A DNA stretch of 64,000 nucleotides from Carnegiea gigantea (GCA_029747015.1 JAKOGI010000449.1:303501-367500); one strand, 5' to 3'. Numbered from the stretch's first letter, positions 33,305-46,600 are shown. Numbers and translations: made by a program. Notes: generated by a model from the letters alone, not told the origin.

Positions 33305-33590
33305 GGGGCAACAGCTAACACTAGGATAATCATATCCTGAGTCCAGTCCCCCTCAAGGTTTTCTTACGTATCACAACTTCATAACTTATCTGGGGAACAG
33401 TTCATACCAAGATAATTCACATCTTGAGTGCAGTTCCCAGGAACAGCTCACACCAAGATAATTCATATCTTGAGTCCAGTTTCTAACATTTCTTTAGGGG
33501 GAAACAGCTCACGCCATCTTTGTGTCCGGTTTCCAGGAACAGCTCACACCAAGATAACTCATATCTTGAGTCCAGTTCCTACCCTCTGGC
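33305..33590 (-). repeat. About 45-50-bp palindromic repeats in LTR C
   Basis: Five imperfect copies of the CACACCAAGATAA / ATATCTTGAGTCCAG unit, against four in LTR B. The array has gained or lost one unit since the copies diverged. Confidence 0.75.
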
Positions 33591-33714
33591 CAATTCCGTA
33601 GCACTTTCTTAGCCTGTAAGATCGTATTTCATTTCTCTTTTTCAAATGCTTACTTTGCTGAAAACTTACTTTTTAATAAAACGATTATAATCTTTCTAAA
33701 TGCTTATAGCTTAT

Positions 33715-34325
33715 TTCGTTTTTAATTCAAAAACTTCTTATAAACGCACTAACTTGTAAAACGACTTTACTTTTAACTTTAAAAGCTTCTTATAAACGTA
33801 ATATGTTTACTAATTCATAAAACGACTTCGTTTCTAACTTAAAAGCTTCGTATAAATGTAATTAGTTTGCTAAATCGTAAAACGATTTCATTTTCAACTT
33901 AAAAGCTTCTTAATAACGTAATACGTTTGTTAGTTTGTAAAACGACTTCGTTTTAAACTTACAAGCTTTTTATAAGCGAAATAAGATTTGTTAAAACGTC
34001 AATCGGCTTCGTAAATAACTTAAAGGCTTCTTGTAGACGTAAAATATTTACTAAATCGTAAAACGACTTATTTCCTAACTTAAATGCTTTGTATAAATGT
34101 AATAGGGTTGCTAAATCGTAAAACAACTTCGTTTTTAACTTAGAAGCTTCGTATAGACGTATTAAGTTTACTAAATCATAAAACGATTTCGTTTTCAACT
34201 TAGAAGCTACATATAAATGTAATAAGGTTGCTAAATCGTGAAACGACTTCGTTTTCAACTTAAAAACTTCTTATAAATGTAAAGCGATTGCTAACTCATA
34301 AGGCGACTTCACTTTTTAGCTAAAA
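33715..34325 (-). repeat. 60-bp minisatellite in LTR C
   Basis: Same array as in LTR B, about ten units with similar order. The hairpin AAAACGACTTCGTTTT is kept in several units. A 99-codon open frame (34258-33959) runs through it only because the period is divisible by three. Confidence 0.9.
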
Positions 34326-36848
34326 AGCTTCTTTTAAACATGATACTTTTGCTAAATCGTAGATCAAAACTCGCTTGAGACATAACGTGCTTAGTTAACG
34401 TTTAATTCAAACTAAGTTCGAAATTGAAATCCATTTGAGACTTAAATACTTAGTTAGCAATGAATGCAAGCTAGATTCATTTCAAAATTCCTTTTCAACT
34501 CGAAATGAGGTGATTAAGCAAAGTAAGACCTTCGATCACTTTCAAGCTCATTATTATTCAAAACTTAACTCAAAATAATTAGTTAGCGTGTAACTCAAAT
34601 TAGATTCGAAATAAAAACTTCAGTTGTCATTCTATAGCTCGTTTCAACTCTTTTTAAAACTCAAGATGGGTGTAAAAATAAACTAAAGGCTTTAAATGTT
34701 CCCAAAGTTGCTACTATTCAAAAACTTAAAGCACTTGGCTCGTTTATGAAGTAAACATCTCTTCATAAATTTTCTATATAAATGCTTCTTGAAACATAAC
34801 GGTTTTACTAGCTCTTAACTCGAAACTTCATAGAAACTCCAGTAAGCAAATAGCATACAAATCAGCTAAATACACAATTAGTACCTTAAGATGCTCTTTT
34901 TCAGGTTGTCCAAATTCTTTTAAACGCAAGGAGAAGTCATACACTAATTGATGCCTTAAAACATTTTCGAACTCACTTTTAGTTCACTTTTAAACTTCCT
35001 AAACCTATCGATTGTTCAGTTGAGTCACTAACTGAATAGTTCGATGATTTAGGATCTCTTTTAGGTCACAAACATCTTAATCAACTAACAGGTAATTGGT
35101 AGGCACTTAAAAGCATTCGAAATTGTAAAAACAAGCTTTCTAAATGGTCCTTTTCTCTTTTAAAGATGTATTAACTTTTAGAAAGAGTTGGCCACATAGC
35201 ACATTGAGGGGGAGAGGAGTTTATACATAGCACATTCATATACTTCATAACACAACTCAGTAGAATCTATTTAATGAGCCACACATGGCCTCGCAATCCA
35301 CACGATTGCAATAATTTACAACCCAAACTCCCTCCTCACACAACACCGATCACAAGAACCTCAAATTTTTCAACAGTCCCACCTTAAGCCTTTCAACTAC
35401 TAACTCAGTTTAATATCGTCATAAATAAACCAATAATTCATAAAACCATCATGTATAGGCATAACATTCTCAACAATAGCCCAATATAGAAATTAAAGCA
35501 GTTGTACTGATTTCGCGATAACTTCTAAACAGAAACCAACATGCTTGTCCAATGCCTTAATTCGCCCAATTAGCATTTTTAAACTTCATAACATGATTCA
35601 GGGCTAATAAACCGATAAAGCGACAATATTAAGGTGATAATCTGATTATTAATAATTCAATGAACTTTTAAACTGTCTGGCGATAAATAATCCAATAGCA
35701 GTTTCAACATCCAATTAATCCACAATTAACATCATGTTTATAATTTTCTCAATTGCAATTCTAGGTTTACCCAAACTGATCTCTAACCTTAGTTAACATG
35801 TGCTAACTAATCTATTAAAATCGTTGCAATTAGTAGTAATTTAGGAGGAAAGGAACCCTCACTTCAATTCCAAGCCGGATGATCGTTCGAAGCTGCTAGG
35901 CTCGACTCTAGGTGTTCGAACAGCACCAACCCCTCGGCTGCTGCTCACCAAGCATGAACAGAACCCTAACCATGCCCAAATCATGCAAATCGAACCCCAA
36001 TTTTGATGCAAAACCTGACTCACTGACTTGAATTTGAGATAGATGCCTGAAGCGGTGAATTTTTCTCCCACAATAAAGAAGATTGAAGCCACTAGAAGCT
36101 AGATTGCATGGCCAAGCTCGGGGCATGCGTTCGTGCTTCAAACCGCCGCCCAGTTCAACCAAAAACGTGGTGACATCCTTTGAATTTTGCCTAGATTTTG
36201 CGACGGTAGGGTTGAATGATGTTGGGGAGGTGAAATTTGAGGATTTTCGAGCAGAGGGAGGCAAAACTTTGGTGGGATTCTGGTGCTTGAGGTCGTGGGT
36301 GTGGAGAGGAGAAGAAGGAGATGTAGAAGCAGAGAGAAAGAGTTGAGTTCCTGGGGGGATCGCGTGAGGATGAAGAAGGAGAGAGGGGGCATCGCGCAAT
36401 TTACCAAAATGCCCCTCCCTCACTTTAATTTTTTTGTCCCAAGCTAATTCATATTCGGTACTGCTAGTCTAATTCGTAACCCGAATTCTAAACCCAAATC
36501 GATAATATAATCTTTCATCAACTATTCGTTCCCAAACCTATCTAGGTTCGATTTAATAACATCGAACTGCTTCTAAGGTTGACAACCTAATCGTATTCGG
36601 GTTTCTACTTGAATTAGTACTCGCTAATAACAGTTAATAGCACCAATAAAAAATCATTGAAAGATTTTCAAAACTAATAATAATATTAATAATAATAATC
36701 AGTGACAATAACACCTTTTTAATAAAATTAACACTCACATAGGACTTAGAAAATAATTTTAGCTCATATCGCTAATAAAATAGGGTTTTTATAAGGCAAA
36801 AAGGCATCACGAACAACTCGACGGAATATAAAGTGCGCGGGCCTCACA

Positions 36849-38590
36849 GGCATACATAGTCCCTTTATGCCATATGATGTATCATATGATTATATACTCA
36901 GTATAATCGTTTGGGCTAATATGGTGATGATGGATAGATTTTTTCTTAAGCACCCATGAAATTCCATCTCAGCTTAATTACTTTTCTAGCGTGTTCTTGC
37001 TGAACCATATCCATCATGGCCCTTAAGAAACACATCAAGGTAGCATCATCAAGTTTCAACTTCATATCATAGCTTTAAGTTAAAGGGTCATCATCCATAG
37101 GATCACAGAGTGACAAGAGATAAGGAAATTGTCACTGTGAAATCAATTGTCACTCCATATATGGGTCGAATTATACGCACACACAGTATGAAATGTATGT
37201 CATGACATAACTCCCACTCAGCTGGGTATGTCACTCTTTATACCATGCGAATCGTCAGTTTAGATTTTTTACCCAAAAATCTAACTTGAACCACTAGATC
37301 AACATAATAAATGTTAATCTTGACACTCAAGATTTGGCTTTTAAGGCTTCAATATGAAATCTCATTTCATACTCGACTCCCTCGAGTCTCATCTTAGACT
37401 CACTAAGGCAACTATATTCATTTTACTTATACACTTCCAATGTGAGTAATCAATATTGCACACCTAATACCAATACGATTCAATCTCATCCTGCCCGCTA
37501 CTCAAGCGTCAGGGTGATTGCCTGTGTGACTAGGCCAATCAGAAGCCTATGACATTTTAATATGCCTAACATGCAACAATAAATCATGAGCGTTTTGCTC
37601 ATTTACAAAAAGGAACATGTCCATCACAAGATACATCCAAGCATTAAACCTTATGAATTCTTAGACTCAACAAATGAGCTTTGAATGTATCACTCGGAAT
37701 AGGTTTAGTCAAGGTTACATACTCACCTTTTTAGTATACATATACCTAATGGTAATGCTTTTTGTCTCTATGGTAACAAGATACACAATCTGCCTCCATA
37801 CCTAATATTACTGTGTAGTTTTGCTTCTTACTGCACCATGACATGGCTCTCCCAATAAGGCTGAAGGCATGTCCTGAGGTTAACCCAGACTCATCCGTGT
37901 CACCACCCCAACTGACATTTTAAAGATCCTCTCAACTTGAGGTTTCCTTCTTGACAGCAAAAGACTAAGTTAGCAATATCACGAAGGCAGTGCTTGATTC
38001 TCTTGACCGCTTGCCAATCAGTAAGTCTTAGATTACTTTGATAATGACTTACCAAACTAACCACAAAGTAATGTCAGGCTATGTAGGTGATATGACTTAC
38101 ATTAAGCTTCCTATGACACTAGTGTTAGAGACATTGGTCATTGTCTCCATCTTATCATCTATTTTAGGGCATTGATCAGGACTCAAGGTTAGGCCCTTCT
38201 CAACTATAGTATATATGGGTTTAGAATTAAATATCCGAAATCATTCCAAACCTTTTTAATGTATGCGCCTTGGGATGGTTTTGGATTATTTCCACTCCTA
38301 GGACATACCAAGCTTCACCCATGTCCTTCATCTCGAAGACATAGAATAACTACTTCTTAGTAACTTCAATTATCTCTAAGTTGTTCCCAGCCAACAGTAT
38401 GTCATCAACGTACAAGGTAAGAAACATGATCCCCTATGTTGATCTTTGGACATACGCAATGGTCTTCTGAAACTATAGATTAGCCAAAGTAAGTTATGGC
38501 TTTATGGAATCTAATGTACCAAGAACTAGAAGATTGCTTGAGATCATGTATGGACCTTTCAAGATGGCACACATTGTCCTCTTATCCCTT
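36849..38590 (-). pseudogene. Ty1/copia pol, C-terminal part (RT end, RNase H)
   Basis: Left half of a copia element split by the gypsy insertion. The minus strand encodes the RT catalytic box YVDD at 38401-38412 followed by LLAGNNLEIIEVTK. RNase H-like wording lies at about 37860-38060 (AVKRIKRCL, then NLKLRG). Stops and frame changes are frequent. From about 37700 down to 36849 only degraded 3' sequence is seen. I could not find a copia LTR matching that at 59025, so the 3' end was probably lost where LTR C of the gag-only element begins. Confidence 0.75.
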
Positions 38591-39898
38591 TGATGTAAAG
38601 CTCAAAGGATTAAGCTTACAATCAAAGGAATGCGAAGAAACAAGCAAAGTACTCACGGTTCTTCACTAGGTTTTAATGAATCCGAAACTGAAATGGATGA
38701 ATGAGATAGAGCTAAACTTGAGTTTAGGATACAGAATCGCCACCAAAACCAAGGTTAGGGCCCTAAACTTGATTAAAATATAGTAATCACCACTTAAATA
38801 AGATTAGGACTAAACTTGAACACTACCTTAACCGACCTAGTTAAGGATAAGCAAGTTTAGTGTTTTTGGTATCAAGGAGCAATGCTCTCTTTTCTCTCTA
38901 AAAATCACGAAATCTAATTCACCAAATGAAGGAGTACAAGCCATGTAGCTAAGCAAGCAAGTATGCAAGCTGCTCTAGCCTAGGGAGTGAGGTTCCTTCA
39001 CAATTAGGAAACCTCTTAAACAAGCTTAGTTCATGGTTTAAGCAAACCCGTGTGATACTAGCTTGATTACAGCCCTAATCCTTGCTAATTACAAGCATTG
39101 CCTCTATTTTAACCAATCAGAATTAAAGCTTAAATGATTATGAAGTAAGTAAGCAAGAAAATACACAAGCAAGTAGCTCCTAACATGTGAGAGAAAAAGA
39201 GGAAAAGCAGCTTGTCTCCGGGTTCCTTTACGGCTGGCCAATGGCTGAAGTCTGCCTTTCTCTACTTTTTTTCCATTGGTTTGCTGGGTGGCTCTTCCAT
39301 GATTATATCTAACTGCCTTCTAAAAACCTGATCCTCTAGCTAGACTAGGATTGGATATGATTAAAGTAATCAACCACCAAATGCACCAATTAGGTGCAAC
39401 CGTGCTGCTGCAGGTAGAATGCAGGGTCTGATTGGAGGCCACATTTCCTAGGAAAAATGTGGGCATAACTTAGCTTGCAACACATGGTTGGAATGCTTGA
39501 GAAGTCATCTAATATCTCCAGGTAGAATTACTCAATTTAGAGCTTATTTGCCTGCCCAAAAGATCAAAATACCTGGATTGGTCTAAACCAGGTTCCAGCC
39601 TACACGGTTTGAAAGATTGACCTAGTTCTTCATCATCCACTTGACTTAACTTAATTTAATCATGTGGACCAGGTAGTTAACATCTTGAGGACCCAAAATA
39701 TACAAAAATTCAGGACTTAAACCTTGTGAAGGCCTAAGCAATTAGAAACACAAAACCGAGCTTGAAAACTGCTTTGAATTTGCATCTGTTTGTGCTTCTT
39801 GCAAAATATAAGCCATCTTTTGGACTTAGGACTTTGTTCTTAGATGTTCTGGACTTGTTTGATCATGAACAAGGTCTTGGCTTGGTAGGACTCCATAA
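38591..39898 (-). repeat. Gypsy-2 3' LTR (1.3 kb)
   Basis: Direct copy of 53008-54287. Over the first 270 or so bases I count about 18 differences (near 6-7%), mostly transitions, which suggests an insertion of some age. It starts TGATGTAAAGC and ends near CTCCATAA; the partner ends CTCCATCA. A purine tract AACAAGGGAAGGA (minus strand) adjoins it on the internal side. Confidence 0.9.
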
Positions 39899-39962
39899 TC
39901 CTTCCCTTGTTGAAAAGATTTGATCCTCAAATCTGCTTGGGAATCATCTGGATGGAAGGGGC

Positions 39963-40943
39963 TCAAATCTGCCGCATTGAAGGTGGCTGAAACTTCATAC
40001 TCTCCTGGTAAATCAACCTTGTATGCATTGTATTTATCTTTTCTAAGACCTCAAATGGGCCTTCAGCTCTTGGCATTAGCTTATTCTTCCTCTTAGAAGG
40101 AAACATTTCCTTCCTTAAGTGAATCCATACTAAGTCTCCAGGTTGAAATACAATCTTTCTCCTATGCTTATTGGCTTGGGCTTCATAAGATGCATTTGTC
40201 TTCTCAATTCTGGCCTTTACCAACTCATGGAGCTTTTGAATTTCTTCCACTCTTGCTGCTGCATCAGCACTTGGTTTCTGGTGTAATGGTCGCGGAGTAA
40301 GATCAATGGGACTTAATAGATCAATCCCATACACCACCTTAAAAGGGGAAAGACCAGTAGCCTTACTAGGAGCCTTGTTGTATGCAAACTCAACATGTGG
40401 TAAGAGCAAATCCTAAGCTTTGGCATAAGGTTTAATCAAAGCTCTTAGGAGTGTACCTAAGGTTTGATTAGTCACCTCAGTTTGCCCATCAGTTTGGGAG
40501 TGACATGTGGTACTATACATCAATTTAGTACCAAGCTTCTTCTAAAGAGTAATCCAGAAATGACTTAAAAACTTTGTATCCCTATCAGAAACAATAGACT
40601 TAGGGATGCCATGTAATCTGGTTACCTCTTTAAAGTACAACTCTATAATGTATGCAGCATCATTGGTTTTGTTCCAAGGTATGAAGTGTGCCATCTTTGA
40701 AAATCTGTCCACTATCACAAATATTAAATCCTTGCCCGTTTGGGTTCTAGGCAAACCCAAAATAAAATCCATACTTACATCCACCCATGGTAGAGTAGGT
40801 ACGGGAAGTGGAGTGTATAAACCGTGGGCTAAGGTGTGACTCTTGGAAGCTTGGCATGTTCCACACCTTCTTAGAATGTCTTGAACATCCTTCTCCATTT
40901 CTTGGCCAGTAATAATGTTCTCTTAACATGGTTAAGGTCTTTG
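39963..40943 (-). pseudogene. Gypsy-2 integrase, core and C-terminus
   Basis: Part of integrase left of the CACTA insertion. The piece 40898-40542 has the zinc-binding end (RCGTCQASK) and the core start with Asp in MDFILGLP and DRFSKMAHF, then SDRDTKF with the second Asp. After a stop region, 40409-39963 has FAYNKA.S..TGLSPF and the C-terminal PGDLVWIHLRKE...GPFEVLEKI. The catalytic Glu region lies between the two pieces and is broken by stops. Confidence 0.85.
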
Positions 40944-40966
40944 CACTACAAAAATATATCTAATCT

Positions 40967-41312
40967 GCGACGGAAAATTCGACGGAAAAAGGTCAAATTT
41001 CCGACGGAAAATTGTGTTTCCGACGGAAACACCGACGCGGAAAGGGTCGTCGGGATTCAGCTCGTCGCAGTTTTTATTCCGACGGACTCCGACGGAATCC
41101 GACGGAATTTCCGACGGAAAAAACCCGTCGGAAATTCCGTCGGATACTGTCAAGCAGAAACTGCAGAAAATAGTGGCAGGAATTTCCGACGGAATTTCCG
41201 ACGGAATATTCCGTCGGAATTTCCGTCGGAAATTCCCAAAAATTTTTTTTTTAAATAATCCGAAAGTTTTTTGAAATTATCCGAAATTCCGTCGGAAATT
41301 CCGTCGGAATTT
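40967..41312. repeat. CACTA left subterminal repeats
   Basis: More than a dozen copies of the 11-mer TTCCGACGGAA and its complement TTCCGTCGGAA, often head to head as AATTCCGTCGGAAATT. In En/Spm such subterminal motifs bind the TNPA protein and bring the ends together. Open frames here (e.g. 40932-41153) are shadows of the repeat. Confidence 0.85.
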
Positions 41313-41616
41313 CGGATAATTTCAAAAAAAAAATTTTGTTTTCCGAAAAGTTTGTTTCTAAATTTCAAAAGTTCTCAAAATAAAAAACAATTAATAATAA
41401 GTTTCAAATCTGCCAATAAAATGTGCTTAATTAAATATTAAGTACAACATATATAAATATCAAGATATATAAATATTAAGTACAACATATAAGTACAACA
41501 TATATAAATATTAAGTACAACATATATAAATATTAAGTACAACATATATAAGTACAACATATACGTTGTTTTAGATATACACGCAGATTACATAAATTAC
41601 ACGAATATCATATCAG

Positions 41617-43496
41617 CTAATCAGAGTCAGATAAATTTGTGGGATCATCATCATTGTCATTTTGAGAGTCCTCTTCATCATCATCAGCGTTCAAGTCGAT
41701 GTGGGTGGAAGAACCTGCACTTTGACCTTTGAAAAATCTGAAAACTTTTTTCAGCATGCGCTCTGTCTTCCCTTGTTTCTTGGTTAGTTGAGTTATAGCC
41801 TCTGCTTGCTTCGCTATGCTCTCACTGAGGAGTTGCGCTTGCTCTCTTGGATCAAAATGCTCTGCTGATGAGTGACGTGCAGCTGCGATGGTAGCTGATT
41901 TCTTCAACTTCATCCCCTCCGTACCAAAACCGTATACACGGCCTTTCTTGTCCAAATTTTCTTTAATCCAAAACTCTTCTTGGGTCATAGGTGGCAGTTG
42001 GGAGCTCCCTTGAGTTGCAGCTTGAGAGTACTCCTGCCATTTGTTGTGATAGTCTTCCTGAAAATTTTCACAAATGAATAAGTGTCATACTAAACCTACA
42101 ATTGTAACATATGTTTCATCTCTGAATAAAATGTGCCAAATTGAACTTACAAATTTTTTTGCAGATTTTTTATCCACAAACGTTTTGTCTTTCACCTTGC
42201 AGTGGGTGTCCTTAAACAATTCCTCACATGTGGGTTCCCTACCTAATGTTTTGGCCTAAAGAGAAAAAAAAAGTAACCAGCTATTAAATATAAAACAAGG
42301 ACGAGAACCCTAACTCATACCATACATTATATATAAGAAATACGCTTTTTAATAAACAAACAATCCTTACCAGTTATAATAAGAAATACGGTTTTTAATA
42401 AACAAACAATCCTTACCAGGCGTCTTTTCCTTTCACTAATCGGAATTGAGCCACATGTATGTAACGAAGGACCAAAACCTTCAGCATCACTCAATCGATT
42501 CTTTTTATTTTGTTGGCTCAATTTCTTGAACTTGTCATCCTCAGTCCAATGTAAAAGCATCTCATTCCAAACACTAGGTGGTAACCACTTCGGCTTTTTG
42601 TTGTACTTTCTGGCATATCCAAGAATGTCCCTAAGTCGAGCTGCCCCTCTGTACTCAAAGTTACGCCGTATCTGAGTTTCATTGTCTGGATGCCAGTAGT
42701 AGTGTTTCTGTGTCAAAGTTGAAGTATATTAGTAATTGAACATCTCAAACAATCAAATGCCAACTTTGAAATTCGTTGTACAGAAAATTAACCTTGAATT
42801 CATTGAACCATATATCTCTATGAGATTGTGGAACTTCTCCCCATGTGGTCCAAGCACGTGGGTACTTACCTGCAAAGCTTTCCACAATTTTCTGAATTAC
42901 ACCCTGATATGGAACAAAACTAAGAACAAAAAAAGAATTTGTTAAAAGTAATTACTGTAGGCAATAAAAAAAATATGATTAGTGAAGAAGTTATAAAATT
43001 TGTAATGAACTAACGTGTCACCATCGGGTTGTAAATATATCTTATTAATGGTGCTTGCAGTTTCACTATCAGGTGCAGGACTGTGTCTATCTCTTCCTAC
43101 CCCTTCATTTTGGACTGCTTCGTTGTGCACTGAGTGGCTTGGCATTCTAGGTTGCCCCATCATCTGATTACCGTTGAAATGTGGACTAACAGTGCCAAAC
43201 TGTTGATAAAGTAATGGAGTAGCTGAAGTACCACCCATGTATGGAATATTGGGTTGGATTGGTGTCTGCGTACCCGCACCGAAAAAAGGTGGTTGCATAT
43301 GGAGTTGCTCATTCATACTACCGTAATAATTTCCGAATGGTTGAGTTGGATCAAGAAAACCTCCAAACATTCCACTGAAAGTGTTTGTTTCATAGTTTTG
43401 AGCAGGATCATACTGTGGAGTCGGTTGTGGTGCTCCTCTACCCGCATCATTCCTGACCGTTCGACCACGACCACGTCCACCATTGAGTCCAGACAT
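41617..43496 (-). CDS. CACTA TNPA/Ptta-like protein, 5 exons, 481 aa
   Basis: Exons 43496-43015, 42919-42793, 42707-42417, 42255-42151 and 42057-41617 join with GT-AG sites and exact phase (1446 bases with stop). The N-terminus is Gly/Arg-rich (SGLNGGRGRGR), then Gln/Pro/Asn-rich. Residues about 160-330 hold the plant En/Spm 'Ptta' transposase-associated domain, with YPRAWTTWGEVPQSHRDIWF, HYYWHPDNE and WLPPSVWNEMLLHW. A helix rich in Gln/Lys/Glu (SESIAKQAEAITQLTKK) and an acidic tail follow. By analogy with TNPA it should bind the subterminal repeats. A pyrimidine-rich tract and AG sit immediately before the ATG, so translation probably starts on a transcript spliced from an upstream leader. 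Confidence 0.88.
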
Positions 43497-43652
43497 CTAA
43501 CAAATAAGAACAAAAAAAAATACAACCGCACCAATATTTATAGTATTGTCAGTGAAAAAATTACATGACATATATGCAATTGTTTTCCTGGGTTTGCAAT
43601 TAAGAAAAACTCCATACACAGACATAAATATTCATACATCGAAAATATTAAA

Positions 43653-46600
43653 TCAATCATTGTGGGACACATCGTCATCGTCATCGTCATCATCATCACT
43701 TTGCAATGCCATATTTTCATCATCATAATCATCATCAGTGTCTTCAGGTTCATCCTCCCATTCACCTTCTTCATCCTCGTCATCACCATTCCCATCATGA
43801 TCATCACCCCAATCAGGTCCATCAACATCATCAACTTGGGCAGTTTCATCAACTAATGTTGTCGCTATTGCATTATCCACATTCATGGTTGTCATTCCAA
43901 GCTGCTGATAGGCAAGTTCTAGATTATTCTTATCTTTAGGAGCACCGCGAGGTCTGTTTGGTATAGCTACCCACCAATTCGCTTTTCCTGATATCCCCTC
44001 GGGGTACTTAACATATACCACTTGGGTTGCAGTATCAGCAAATATGAATGGGTCGAACTTTCTGTACCGTCTAGTATGATTAACCTCGGGATATGGGGTA
44101 ATTTTAGGATAACGTAGCCCTCGACGAACATCCGGGTCAAACCACTCACAATTAAAAAGTACACATTTTTTAATTGGCTCACCCGTAAATTCAACAACAA
44201 TAATTTCGTGAAGTACGCCATAATAATCCCCTGTTACTTCATCACCTTCGCCAACTCCTTTGACACACACGCCACAATTATATGTTGCTTTACCTTCATT
44301 TCTAGCCTTGGTATGAAACCGATAATCATTAACTTTATATCCAGAAAAACATTCCACTACCATAATCGGTCCATGAGACAAGTTTACCAGAAAATCATGC
44401 CTCTCATCATTAAACACCCGATAAGAATTGACCTATGAAAAAAACAAAAGTAATCCTCTTTAGAGTTAGAAAAATATTTTACAGGAGTTGAAGATTATTT
44501 AAGAAAAATTACTTACATTATACTCAAACCATTGTGCAAAATTTGCCTCAATAAACAAGTCAACTTCTACATCACTCGCGTTTGGATTATGGCCGCGAAA
44601 TTGATGTCTGAACCAACTGTAATGTTTAACGAATGAAATTAAATAATTATTACTGAACAATTAGTAAGTATTCAAATGAAACTTTCAGTAATTGATATAC
44701 TTACTCCAAATATGGTTGCACTTCATCACAATTCAGTAAAATGTGAAGACGTGCGACACGATACTCAGGTTCAGTAAGATATCTTCTTCCTCGTTTTCCA
44801 AACGGAGTACCCTTACGGTTGAACACTGACAGAGTTCGCATTTGTCGTTCCGGTTGTTGCAGATCCTCATTACGCCCGATACTCGGGCAATGCAAGTTTG
44901 ATTCAAAATAATACTCAGCGAAATGTTTGATCTCAAATGCTAAGTATGCGTTAACCATAGATGCCTCCACACGAGCTTTATTCTTTGCCGTAGGCTTCAT
45001 CCAGCCAAAGTACCTCTCAAAAGGATACATCCATCGATATTGAACAGGACCACCCAACAAAGCTTCTTCGGCTAAATGAATGGGCAAATGTTCCATGACA
45101 TTCCAAAATCCAGGCGGAAAAATTATCTCCAACTTACAAAGAATTATAGCAATGTTCTTGTTCATCTCTTCCAACATGCTCACGTGTAACTCACTGGAGC
45201 ATAAGTTTCTGAAAAACTCACTCAATTCGACCAAGGGTCCCAACACATCTTCCGGAAGAGCAGCAAAAGCTACTGGAAGAAGATTCTCCAGGAACACATG
45301 ATGATCATGACTTTTCATATTTTGCAACTTTGTATTAGATGGATCCACCCAATTTCCCACATTAGAACAATAACCATCAGGCACATGAACCTCTCGCAAC
45401 CATTGACAGACAGCCCTTTTTTGAGGTAATGACAGTGCAAACTTGGCTTTTGGCTTACACAATCTATCAGTTGACCCTCTTGTAACCAAGTTCAACTCTT
45501 GCCTACTACACAGAATGGACATATCCATTCTTGCTTTGATATCGTCCTTTGTTCTTCCGGGCACATCCATCACTGTGTTTATAATATTTTCACTGAAATT
45601 TTTCTCTATATGCATAACATCAAGGTTATGCCTCAGAAGTTGATGCTTCCAATACGGCAACTCCCAAAAGATACTTTGTTTTGTCCAATTATGTTCATTT
45701 TCCTCAAATCCCGGAATTTGAAAATGGATATTTTCAGTCACTTTAGGCAATGTCGACACTATTTCAGACAATATTTCACCAGAAATCCTTTGGGGAGGGC
45801 CAATGTGTACGGTCTTTCCTTTACGGAAGGCAACTTTATTAGCTCTAAAGCAATGATTTCGAGGCAAGAACCGACGATGGCAATCAAACCAAGAGGGCTT
45901 TCGGCCATGCTGTAACTGGAATGCACAATTTTGGTTCATACAAACCGGACATGCTAACAACCCATGAGTACTCCAACCGGATAACATACCATATGCGGGG
46001 AAATCATTAATTGTCCACATCAACGCGGCATGCAATCTAAAAGTTTCCCCGCATGAAACATCAAATGTATCAACCCCAACATCCCACAGCATTTTCAACT
46101 CATCAATTAAGGGTTGCAAGTACACATCAATCCTATTCTTCGGATTTGTTGGGCCCGGAATAAGACAACTTAAAAACATGTACGGGGTTGTCATACACAT
46201 ATCTGGAGGCAAGTTGTAAGGTGTAACTACAATTGGCCACACAGAATATGCTCTCCCAGATATAGAAAATGGTGTGAAACCATCAGCACAAAGACCTAAC
46301 CTTATATTTCGAGGCTCTGCTGCGAAATTCGAATACTTTTGATCAAAATGCTTCCAAGCTAATGCATCCGACGGATGTCGGAGAACACCTGATTCTTGGC
46401 GGTGCTCATGATGCCATCTCATATGGACGGCAGTCCTTTTCGACGCATAAAGTCGTTGCAATCTTGGGATTAAAGGCAGGTAGTGCATTTTTGCATATGA
46501 AACAACTTTATTACCTCGTTGGTTGGATTTCTTTGGTAAATATCTTGCATGTCCACAAAATTTACATGCGGACATCCCCTCATCCTGTTTATAATAAAGC

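Larger units (their letters stand above)
21847..36848 (-). mobile_element. Tandem gag-only LTR element (LTR-int-LTR-int-LTR)
   Basis: Three direct copies of one LTR (the first partial) alternate with two internal domains of about 2.06 kb. Each internal domain has a G-rich polypurine tract at one side and a primer-binding site at the other, both oriented for the minus strand. The internal domains encode only gag with Tekay/Del-type double zinc fingers; no protease, RT, RNase H or integrase is present. The full LTR is about 4.9 kb, longer than the internal domain. Sharing of the middle LTR is the product expected from unequal recombination between two copies. It must have moved, if at all, with enzymes from another element. 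Confidence 0.85.
31942..36848 (-). repeat. LTR copy C (full, 4.9 kb)
   Basis: The most complete copy. It runs from TGTAACGCCCCAGCCCC at the left to ...GGGCCTCACA at the right, that is TG...CA on the minus strand, with GGGGCGTTACA at its 3' end as in many Tekay/Del LTRs. Its right edge abuts copia sequence at 36849. It contains the 45-50-bp and 60-bp repeats. At 4.9 kb it is far above typical plant LTR length. No promoter could be assigned with confidence. Confidence 0.85.

Noticed and set aside
26385..34325. Possible CRISPR-like array because of regular 45-60-bp spacing
   Set aside because: Units are contiguous tandem repeats without unique spacers, lie in plant LTRs, and there are no cas genes.
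40881..41368. Several overlapping ORFs rich in RRNFRRK / SDGISDG
   Set aside because: They are six-frame shadows of the CACTA subterminal 11-mer repeats. The same happens at 49082-49554.
43662..43939. Plus-strand ORFs full of Ile or His-His
   Set aside because: Antisense shadows of the Asp/Glu tail of the CACTA transposase.
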